Part shown: in pieces, positions 1 to 5,324 of the stretch
Numbering within the stretch: the first letter of the stretch is position 1
Layout: every line of letters starts with the position of its first letter
Origin: Spirochaetaceae bacterium
GTDB lineage: Bacteria > Spirochaetota > Spirochaetia > Treponematales > Breznakiellaceae
Assembly (NCBI GenBank): GCA_031258615.1
Contig: JAIRMP010000068.1
Location: forward strand, 1-14,425
Reading direction: 5' to 3'
DNA length: 14,425 bases
Position numbers and translations under genes: made by a program
Notes under the pieces: generated by a model
What the model saw: only the letters and a program-made list of their open reading frames with translations
What the model was told of the DNA's origin: nothing
Databases searched by the model: none

Positions 1-59
1 TTTGCCATTGCCAGTTGGCCTTCCCGTGTTCCGGGCAGCCAGTCAGTTGTTTTTGACAT
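1..59 (-). CDS. Partial gene, N-terminus only (begins MSKTTDWLPGTREGQ)
   Basis: Only the first 19 codons lie in the window; the gene continues past base 1. The start is convincing: an ATG at 59-57 preceded by a perfect AAGGAGG at 70-64, five bases away. The peptide begins MSKTTDWLPGTREGQLAMA. I have a weak memory of hypothetical proteins in spirochaetes and Bacteroidetes that start with a similar DWLP segment, but I cannot assign a function. The start lies inside the last codons of the repeat-rich minus-strand frame that ends at 43, so the two genes overlap by 17 bases and may be translationally coupled; this would place the downstream gene under influence of the homopolymer switch at 517-530. 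Confidence 0.6.
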   Translation of the reverse strand, partial: MSKTTDWLPGTREGQLAMA

Positions 60-551
60 ATTTCCTCCTTGAGTCTTTTTTTATGTTTTCGCCCTGATTC
101 ACGCTGAACCGGCCAACGGCCAGGTCGTTCTTGCCAACGGGCGAGTCGTTCTTGCCAACGGATAACTTGTTCTTGCCAACGGATAACTTGTTCTTGCCAA
201 CGGATGACTTGTTCTTGCCAACGAATGACTTGTTTTTGCCAACGGATGACTCATTCTTGCCAACGAATGACTTGTTTTTGCCAACGGACAAGTCGTTCTT
301 GCCAACGAATGACTTGTTTTTGCCAACGGATGAATTGTAATTGCCGGCAGCCGGGCTGTCAGCCGTTAATAGTGAACAGTTAATGGTGAATAGTGAGCCG
401 GAAGCCGTTACCGGCTGGGTAGAGGCTGTTTCCGGCAGGTTGGAAGCAGTCTCCGGCGGTGTAGAGGCGGTTATCGATGCGGCGGAAGTATCTACCGGAA
501 GTCTGTTTTTATCCCTGGGGGGGGGGGGGGTAGAGAGATGTTGAAATTCAT
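43..551 (-). CDS. Probable phase-variable heptad-repeat protein gene, frame broken by a 14-C tract (OFF as sequenced)
   Basis: The start is strong: AAGGAGG at 563-557, five-base gap, ATG at 551-549. The frame reads MNFNISL and then enters 14 consecutive C (530-517). With 14 C it reaches TAG at 494-492 after 19 codons. With 12 or 15 C it shifts into a frame that I checked as open to TGA at 45-43, giving about 168-169 residues: a polyproline start, a Ser/Thr/Ala/Pro-rich stretch of roughly 65 residues, ten VGKNxxx heptads, and a basic tail ending RRKYVKNN. No signal peptide or membrane segment is visible and I do not recognise the family. The unit length of 21 bp keeps every frame open, so openness alone is weak evidence; the start signals and upstream promoter are the better argument. 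Alternative: a decayed gene, or a miscounted homopolymer. Confidence 0.5.
118..327 (-). repeat. Tandem array of ten 21-bp units encoding VGKNxxx heptads
   Basis: Ten units with exact 21-bp period, each starting GTTGGCAA on the minus strand (first bases at 327, 306, 285 and so on to 138), followed by a degenerate eleventh (VGRFSVN). GTTGGCAARAAY is nearly invariant; the last three codons vary among KSF, KLS, KSS, ESS, DLS, DSP and DLA. The changes are mainly non-synonymous and confined to the same three positions. Confidence 0.9.
517..530 (-). repeat. 14-base homopolymer (poly-C on the minus strand) at codons 8-12 of the repeat gene
   Basis: Fourteen G in a row on the plus strand, 21 bases after the ATG. 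Such tracts change length by slipped-strand mispairing in known contingency loci of other bacteria. Here one inserted or two deleted bases would join the ATG to the long frame. Confidence 0.8.
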
Positions 552-584
552 GACGGCCTCCTTAAGTCCTTGGGTCACTTGTAA

Positions 585-602
585 TTGACAGCGTCAACGC
601 TG
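585..602. promoter_or_regulatory. Nested palindromes at the predicted transcript start (operator candidate)
   Basis: TTGAC-AGC-GTCAA (585-597) and CAGCGT-CA-ACGCTG (589-602) are both perfect and interlock. They lie just downstream of the minus-strand -10 box, where a repressor or a mutually exclusive RNA hairpin could act. Confidence 0.4.
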
Positions 603-609
603 CCAGTAC

Positions 610-639
610 AGTTTACACGCGCTGTGGGCGGGATGTCAA
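610..639 (-). promoter_or_regulatory. Sigma-70-type promoter for the repeat gene
   Basis: TTGACA at 639-634, 18-base spacer, TAAACT at 615-610 on the minus strand. The expected transcript start is near 603, about 50 bases before the ATG. Confidence 0.55.
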
Positions 640-733
640 GTGCCCGCAAACAAGCGCCCACAAACAAGTTTGCGGCGGGGGAGCAGTCCCTACTAAGTTT
701 AATCATCTATAGTATGCCGCAATGACCGGGGGC

Positions 734-763
734 TTGTCAAAAGTCCCCGTGATATGGTATACT
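734..763 (+). promoter_or_regulatory. Sigma-70-type promoter for the beta-helix gene
   Basis: TTGTCA at 734-739, 18-base spacer, TATACT at 758-763. It points towards the ATG at 858 and leaves a leader of about 88 bases containing the hairpin at 805-825. Confidence 0.5.
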
Positions 764-800
764 CAAGCCTGATGGCAAGCCGGAACCCCGGTCCAAGCCT

Positions 801-835
801 CAAGCCCCCGCCTTTAGGCATGGGGTAGCTGACTT
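801..835 (+). other. Hairpin resembling an IS200/IS605 right end (possible relic)
   Basis: CCCC-GCC-TTTA-GGC-AT-GGGG at 806-825 forms a stem with a TTTA loop, set in CAAGCCCC...GGGGTAG. This closely resembles, from memory, the terminal hairpin of IS200/IS605-group elements and the 3' end of their TnpB-associated RNA. No tnpA or tnpB frame is near, so it would be a scar or an orphan end. An ordinary mRNA-leader hairpin is the alternative. Confidence 0.35.
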
Positions 836-857
836 ACAAACATTAAGGAAGTATAAA

Positions 858-893
858 ATGGAAAACGTAAATGAAATGGAAAACGTAAATGAA
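858..893 (+). repeat. Exact 18-bp tandem duplication at the gene start (MENVNE x2)
   Basis: Bases 858-875 and 876-893 are identical, duplicating the start codon and five following codons. The Shine-Dalgarno distance favours the first ATG; the second lacks one of its own. Confidence 0.9.
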
Positions 894-1847
894 GCGGGAG
901 AACAAGCTGAAAAGGCGGAACAAGAGCAAAGAGAGGCGGAACAAGCGGGGGCGTCAATGGCAACACTCCATAGCGCTGCCGTAAAAAACACCTCTTCTTT
1001 TGTGGCGGTAATAGAGGCTATCAACAATGACAAAGCAGGCGGTGATTATACCATTACCCTGGAAGGGAACTTTAGCGCTAATGCCGTCAGCTTTGCCGGC
1101 AACGCCGCTAAAACCATTACAATTAAAGGGGACGGAACAGCGCGCGCCATATCAAACGATGGCAGCAAAGCGCTGTTTAGAATACCGAAAGGCATAACTC
1201 TGGTGCTGGAGAAGGGGCTTATCCTTGACGGCAAATGCAAAAGGGCATCGCTTGTGATTGTAGATGGCGGTACGCTTGTTATGAACAGCGGCTCGACAGT
1301 ACGGGGCGCTAAAGTAAATGGCGTGTGTGTGTATAAAAACGGAATCTTTGTTATGACAGGCGGAAGCGTAAGCCGTAATACTTCCTCCTACAACTGCGGC
1401 GGTGTGTATGTGTATAATGGAACCTTTACCATGAAAGGAGGAAGCATAAGCGGTAATATCGCCAACGGCAACGGCGGCGGCGTGTTTGTGGCCGACAAGG
1501 GAACGTTTATTATGGAAGGTGGAGCCATAAGCGATAATACCGCCTCATTCGCCGGCGGCGGCGTGCTTGTGTGGAAAAATGGAACATTTATTATGGAAGG
1601 CGGAGCCATAAGCGGCAATACCGCCTCCCTCGCCGGCGGCGGCGCGCTTGTGTATGGTAGTGGAACGTTCGTTAAGAGTGGCAGTAGTACTATTGACGCC
1701 GCAAACAAGGCGGATCAGGGAAAAGCGGTATATGTATATGACTCTACCGCTAGAGTACGCAACAGCGCCGCAGGTCCGGGTCTAAACCTTGACAGCCGTG
1801 TGGAAGGTTCCGAAGGCGGCTGGGAAGCAGGCGCGCCTGCGTCATAA
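858..1847 (+). CDS. Repetitive right-handed beta-helix protein
   Basis: A 329-residue protein, ATG preceded by AAGGAA seven bases upstream. Residues 1-12 are an exact duplicated hexapeptide (MENVNE twice), followed by a Glu/Gln/Ala-rich, probably helical segment to about residue 33. Residues about 50-160 have the short beta-strand pattern of parallel beta-helices. From about 162 come four units of 26-27 residues of the type GTFxMxGGxISxNTASxxGGGVxV, then a degraded fifth unit. Such repeats resemble those of surface and adhesin-like proteins, but there is no signal peptide, lipobox, membrane segment or autotransporter domain, so export is not supported by the sequence. The charged N-terminus may replace a lost leader. 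Divergent from the phase-variable locus. Function is unknown; the fold call is fairly safe, the role is not. Confidence 0.8.
   Translation: MENVNEMENVNEAGEQAEKAEQEQREAEQAGASMATLHSAAVKNTSSFVAVIEAINNDKAGGDYTITLEGNFSANAVSFAGNAAKTITIKGDGTARAISNDGSKALFRIPKGITLVLEKGLILDGKCKRASLVIVDGGTLVMNSGSTVRGAKVNGVCVYKNGIFVMTGGSVSRNTSSYNCGGVYVYNGTFTMKGGSISGNIANGNGGGVFVADKGTFIMEGGAISDNTASFAGGGVLVWKNGTFIMEGGAISGNTASLAGGGALVYGSGTFVKSGSSTIDAANKADQGKAVYVYDSTARVRNSAAGPGLNLDSRVEGSEGGWEAGAPAS
1341..1661 (+). repeat. Coding repeat array, three 81-bp units after one of 78 bp
   Basis: Units begin GGAA at 1341, 1419, 1500 and 1581, and a fifth, decayed one at 1662. The units at 1500 and 1581 are about 84% identical by my count, with most differences in the last ten bases, which points to fairly recent duplication. 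Confidence 0.8.
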
Positions 1848-2033
1848 TGGGCGGCCCGGCGCTGCAAGCTGATGCGGAGGGGCGGCTTTTTGCCGACAGG
1901 GAGCGCATCCGGCACAGGACTTGGGCTTGCCATAGTCCGCCATATCGCTCTGACGCGCGGTGGAAGCGGAAAGCCGCACGGCGACGGCTCCGTATTCAGG
2001 CTCCGCCTGCCCGCGCCGAAAAACAGCGCGTAA
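1848..2033 (+). pseudogene. Decayed C-terminal fragment of a sensor histidine kinase
   Basis: Directly after the beta-helix stop, the plus strand reads GTGLGLAIVRHIALTRGG (from 1911), the G2 ATP-lid motif of histidine kinases, and later HGDGSVFRLRLPAPKNSA to TAA at 2031-2033, the usual end of the HATPase domain. Between them the expected VEAES (GTGGAAGCGGAAAGC, about 1960-1974) sits in another frame, so at least two compensating indels are present. Upstream, a further frame gives LFADRERIRHR, resembling the FYR-D-R-R segment that normally precedes the G2 box. No N box, phospho-acceptor histidine or sensor domain exists upstream. It is a relic, probably cut off by arrival of the left-hand accessory genes. 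Confidence 0.6.
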
Positions 2034-2039
2034 ACCATT

Positions 2040-3017
2040 TTACGCCAAGTACGGACACGTTCCTGTTTTTAACACGGCAAGCAGGTTTTCTACGGCCATC
2101 ATGCCCATGCTATGCGTCGCTTCGATAGTTGCGGCTCCTGCGTGCGGGCTTACAACACAGTTTGGCAATGTACAGAGCGGGCTGCCACAGAGCGATTCAT
2201 CGACGCTTACGTCAAGACCGGCGGCAAAAATGCCGCCTGTCTTGAGTGCGTTGTAGAGAGCGCCTTCGTCCACTATGCCGCCGCGCGCCGTATTTACGAT
2301 GACTGCGGTCTTTTTCATTTTTTTGAATTGATTTGTCGAAATCATCCCCCGTGTCTCCGCTGTTAGAGGCAGGTGAATCGTAATAAAATCAGATTCAGCA
2401 CATAGAGCGTCCGGATTCATGTATACGCCGCCCAGACGTAAGACAGCCTCGTCGTCCTGACGCGCATCGTAACAGAGGAGGCGCATATCAAAACCGGAAG
2501 CCCGTTTCATTACACATTTTCCGATGCGTCCTGTACCGACCACGCCGAGCGTCTTCCGGCACATCTCCAGGCCGAGAGGCCGTTCCACAGCGCCCCTCTT
2601 TACCATCGCGTCCATGTAAGGTACATGGCGCGCGGCGGCAAGCATGAGGGCTATCGTCAAATCCGCCACAGAATCGCTGTTTGCCCCCGGCGTGTACGCT
2701 ACCTTGACGCCATTTTTACGGGCGGCGTCAAGGTCAATCGCGTCGCAGCCTACCCCGTAGCGTGAAATGACTTTGAGCTTTTTACAGTTATGCAGGGTAT
2801 CCTCGCTGTAACGCTCCAGGCCGGCAATGACGCCGTCCGCTTCGCCCAGCAGTTCCCGCCATTCTTCCTCATCTTTTGGGCGAATCACGTTGCAGCCCGC
2901 CTCCATAAGCAGGTTGAGCGGCAGAGGGTTCGCTTTGGCAAAGGAACGGGCCGTTACAAGGATGGTATGGATGGTATTCCCGCCGCCGTCCCGTATGCCG
3001 GCGTCCGCGTCTGTCAT
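2040..3017 (-). CDS. D-2-hydroxyacid dehydrogenase, phosphoglycerate-dehydrogenase-like
   Basis: A 325-residue NAD-dependent oxidoreductase of the D-2-hydroxyacid family. It has the Rossmann loop VVGTGRIG (residues 159-166), an Asp at the end of the next strand (D184) that predicts NAD over NADP, and the complete catalytic set Arg245 (NTARGG), Glu274 (SVDES) and His292 (SPHAGAAT). The substrate-contact segment SRYGVGCDAID matches the 3-phosphoglycerate/glyoxylate-reductase branch. There is no C-terminal ACT domain, so it is not a full-length regulated SerA; substrate cannot be fixed from sequence. The ATG overlaps the recombinase stop as ATGA, so it is the last gene of the dcw transcript, an unusual partner for division genes. 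The first 14 residues are an odd extension; a later start is possible but lacks support. Confidence 0.85.
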   Translation of the reverse strand: MTDADAGIRDGGGNTIHTILVTARSFAKANPLPLNLLMEAGCNVIRPKDEEEWRELLGEADGVIAGLERYSEDTLHNCKKLKVISRYGVGCDAIDLDAARKNGVKVAYTPGANSDSVADLTIALMLAAARHVPYMDAMVKRGAVERPLGLEMCRKTLGVVGTGRIGKCVMKRASGFDMRLLCYDARQDDEAVLRLGGVYMNPDALCAESDFITIHLPLTAETRGMISTNQFKKMKKTAVIVNTARGGIVDEGALYNALKTGGIFAAGLDVSVDESLCGSPLCTLPNCVVSPHAGAATIEATHSMGMMAVENLLAVLKTGTCPYLA

Positions 3018-3940
3018 GGCGTCAACCGTGGCATATACTTTTTGTGGGCCTCTTCCAGGCTCGATACGGCTACGTGGGTATAGATTTGCGTCGTGCTTAT
3101 GTCGGCGTGGCCCAAGAGTTCCTGCACGGAACGGAGGTCCGCGCCTCCTCTAAGGAGTTCGGTGGCAAAACTGTGCCGCAACGTATGGAGCTTTGAGCTT
3201 GTGCCGTTTTGCCCGGCGAGCGCCGCGTAATTCTTCCAGATGCCCTTGCGTCCAAGCCGCCGCCCAAACCGGTTTAGAAACAGCGCGTTGGACTTGCGCC
3301 CCGCCTTGAGAAGGCCGGGACGTCCCTCACGGAGGTAACGGAGCAGCGCATCCTCGGCGGCGGATCCGAAGGGCACGAGCCTCTCCTTGCTTCCCTTGCC
3401 GGTAACCCGTACCACGGCCTCGTTAAAAAAGCAGTCGTCAACGTTGAGACCCACCGCCTCCGAGACGCGGAGGCCGGACGAGTACACCAGTTCGAACAGG
3501 GCCCTGTCCCGCAGGCCCGCCGGCGTACCTGTGTCTATCAGGGCAAGCAGCGCATCTATCGATTCGTCCGGGAGCGCTTCCGGCAGCCGGAGTTCACGCC
3601 TGGGCGCTTCGAGCAGCGAGGCCGGGTTATCGTTTCGCTCACCCGAATCGATCAGGAAGCGGTAGAATGAACGGAGCGCGGCGATGGCCTTCGCCGCGCT
3701 CCGCCCGCCTATCCCGTCACGCAGCATCCGTTCATCCAGGTAGCGTACCAGCATCGCGCTGTCCGCGGCTTTCGCGCCCGCGGCTCCGGCGTAGTCAAGC
3801 AACTGCCTGATTTCGGCAACGTAGGTTTCTACTGAAAGCCGTGACAGGCGCTCCACGCTTACGAGCCTTGAACGGTACCTCTCAACAAGGGCGTTATCCG
3901 GCGCAGTTTTGGTTGAACTTACCGTAGTTTTCAAATACAC
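3014..3940 (-). CDS. Tyrosine recombinase, XerC/XerD family
   Basis: A 308-residue site-specific recombinase with an N-terminal SAM-like DNA-binding domain (about 18-105) and a C-terminal catalytic domain with all active-site residues: Arg158 (SSGLRVSE), Lys182 (GKGSKER), His252 and Arg255 (HTLRH), His278 (LLGHADISTTQIY) and Tyr287. Family members resolve chromosome dimers at dif near the septum through FtsK, which fits its position directly behind ftsZ. XerC and XerD cannot be separated safely here. The start chosen is GTG at 3940, which overlaps the ftsZ end by 47 bases; no strong Shine-Dalgarno is seen, and the catalytic and DNA-binding parts would survive a start up to about 15 codons later. 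Confidence 0.9.
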   Translation of the reverse strand: MYLKTTVSSTKTAPDNALVERYRSRLVSVERLSRLSVETYVAEIRQLLDYAGAAGAKAADSAMLVRYLDERMLRDGIGGRSAAKAIAALRSFYRFLIDSGERNDNPASLLEAPRRELRLPEALPDESIDALLALIDTGTPAGLRDRALFELVYSSGLRVSEAVGLNVDDCFFNEAVVRVTGKGSKERLVPFGSAAEDALLRYLREGRPGLLKAGRKSNALFLNRFGRRLGRKGIWKNYAALAGQNGTSSKLHTLRHSFATELLRGGADLRSVQELLGHADISTTQIYTHVAVSSLEEAHKKYMPRLTP

Positions 3941-5093
3941 TCACATTGCCGCGGCGCATGACGGTAGGCACATCAAGATCCTCACCGCGATGCGGCAGCG
4001 GCGGCTGTTTGTCCCCGCCCCCGCGCAGATTCTCCCATTCATCGCCAAAGAGAAAATCGCTGTGCTTTTCAGCCGCCTTCTTTTCCTCCTCAAGTTTGGC
4101 GGTATTTATTTTTGTAACGGAAGGGTCTTCGAAGCCTGTCGCCACGACAGTTACCTGGACTTTTCCTTCCATGCTCTCGTCTATGACCCAGCCCGTCTTT
4201 ATCTGGACATCCTCATCCGCCGATTCGGTTACCTTGTTCACCACATCCTGGAATTCGGGCGGAGAAAAATCTTTGCCGGCGGTAACATTCACCAGTATTT
4301 TTTTCGCGCCGTTTATAGACGACTCTTCAAGCATGGGATTGCTCATGGCCGCCTGAGCCGCCTCTATCGCGCGGTTTTCGCCGGAACCGCGCCCTATGCC
4401 TATCAGGGCGCCGCCCTGTCCCCGCGTAAATTCGCGCACATCGGCAAAGTCAATATTTATCTCGCCATGCTTTGTGATCATGTCCGAGATGCCCTGTATG
4501 CCCTGCCGGAGTACGTCGTCAACCTTTAGAAACATTTCCGGCATGGAAGAATGGCGGTCAACTATCTTGTAAACATTTTGATTGGGGATGGTTATGATAA
4601 CATCGACAACGGAGCGCAGCTTGGCGAGCCCTTCTTTGGCAATATTCATCTTGATTTTTCCCTCAAAATCAAACGGCATTGTTACAACACCCACCGTGAG
4701 CGCCCCCAGCGATCTGGCGATCTCCGCGATAACGGGAGCGGAACCGGTACCCGTGCCTCCACCCAGACCGGTGGCAACGAACACCATGTCCGCGCCGCGC
4801 AGGGCGTTTTCTATCATCTCGCGGTCCTCCATAGCGGCGTTCTCGCCCACTTCGGGCCGTCCGCCCGCACCGAGACCGCCGGTCAGTTTAGTGCCGATAG
4901 GCAGTTTTACAAGCGCCTTACTCTTGTTTAGCGCCTGCAAATCGGTGTTTGCCGTTATAAACTGAACATTCTCCAAACCGCATTCAATCATGCGGTTTAC
5001 CGCGTTGGAACCGCCGCCGCCAGGTCCTATAACCTTGATTTTGGTCTCGCTTTGCCCGGCAACTTCCACACCAGAAACTCCCAAGATATTCAT
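3894..5093 (-). CDS. ftsZ: Cell division GTPase FtsZ
   Basis: The tubulin-like protein that polymerises into the Z-ring. About 399 residues from ATG 5093, chosen because GGGGGA lies five bases upstream; a TTG four codons earlier (5105) is also in frame. The nucleotide-binding loop GPGGGGSNAVNRM (23-35), the tubulin signature GGGTGTG (111-117) and the catalytic T7 loop NIDFADVREF (213-222) are intact, so it should be an active GTPase. The linker after residue ~320 is short and charged. The conserved C-terminal peptide appears as DVPTVMRR but is followed by about 18 further residues (to NQNCAG), whereas this peptide usually ends the protein and binds FtsA. Lies 231 bases behind ftsA with a possible promoter of its own. 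Confidence 0.97.
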   Translation of the reverse strand: MNILGVSGVEVAGQSETKIKVIGPGGGGSNAVNRMIECGLENVQFITANTDLQALNKSKALVKLPIGTKLTGGLGAGGRPEVGENAAMEDREMIENALRGADMVFVATGLGGGTGTGSAPVIAEIARSLGALTVGVVTMPFDFEGKIKMNIAKEGLAKLRSVVDVIITIPNQNVYKIVDRHSSMPEMFLKVDDVLRQGIQGISDMITKHGEINIDFADVREFTRGQGGALIGIGRGSGENRAIEAAQAAMSNPMLEESSINGAKKILVNVTAGKDFSPPEFQDVVNKVTESADEDVQIKTGWVIDESMEGKVQVTVVATGFEDPSVTKINTAKLEEEKKAAEKHSDFLFGDEWENLRGGGDKQPPLPHRGEDLDVPTVMRRGNVSVFENYGKFNQNCAG

Positions 5094-5324
5094 AATATCC
5101 CCCAAATCCTATAATTTTATTTTATCCGCTATCGCGGTTTTTTCACAAATAATATCCGTAAATGCCGGTCCGGGTAAACCCACACTCCCCGGCGTTCATC
5201 CTCACACCATGACAGTAAGCGCCTGCGCCTGCTAAAAAGCAGCCACACCCGGCAGAATTCACGGATGTACTGTAAAGCTGCCCGTGTACTAAACCCCGCT
5301 AACGGGCGGCGCAGGCTGGTCTGC
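5094..5324 (-). other. ftsA-ftsZ intergenic region with a doubtful small frame
   Basis: A 231-base gap in an otherwise tight cluster. A minus-strand frame from GTG 5338 to 5129 would encode a 69-residue Arg-rich peptide (ending HLRILFVKKPR) overlapping the ftsA stop. It has no convincing ribosome binding site and I recognise no family, so I do not call it a gene. The downstream end holds the possible ftsZ promoter. Confidence 0.4.
5119..5148 (-). promoter_or_regulatory. Possible internal promoter for ftsZ
   Basis: TTGTGA at 5148-5143, 18-base spacer, TAAAAT at 5124-5119, in an AT-rich patch 26 bases before the ftsZ start. A CCGC/GCGG dyad lies in the spacer. Confidence 0.35.

Larger units (their letters stand above)
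552..857. other. Divergent intergenic region between the repeat gene and the beta-helix gene
   Basis: This 306-base gap carries both divergent promoters, the nested palindrome at 585-602, and a perfect 8-bp inverted repeat CCGCAAAC (644-651) / GTTTGCGG (668-675) between the two promoters, overlapping a direct repeat CAAACAAG (647-654 and 661-668). The right part carries an IS605-end-like hairpin (805-825). No further open frame with a start signal was found. Confidence 0.6.

Noticed and set aside
118..327. The 21-bp array as a CRISPR array
   Set aside because: Units follow each other directly without unique spacers, and the period equals seven codons.
131..340. Plus-strand frame with LPTDxLF heptads, and a third minus-strand frame with LARTSHP-type repeats
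   Set aside because: A 21-bp tandem repeat leaves several frames open at once. Only the minus-strand VGKN frame connects to a start with promoter and ribosome site, though through the C tract.
341..544. Plus-strand frame of 67 codons through the G tract
   Set aside because: No ribosome site or promoter in this direction; it is the mirror of the minus-strand gene.
1827..1840. Perfect 14-bp palindrome GCAGGCG-CGCCTGC at the beta-helix gene end, as a terminator
   Set aside because: It has no loop and no T tract, and it lies within codons of the gene; a chance GC palindrome is more likely.
1847..2128. Plus-strand frame starting at the TAATG overlap behind the beta-helix gene
   Set aside because: No ribosome site; it runs into the opposite-strand dehydrogenase gene, and the meaningful coding trace here is the kinase relic in shifting frames.
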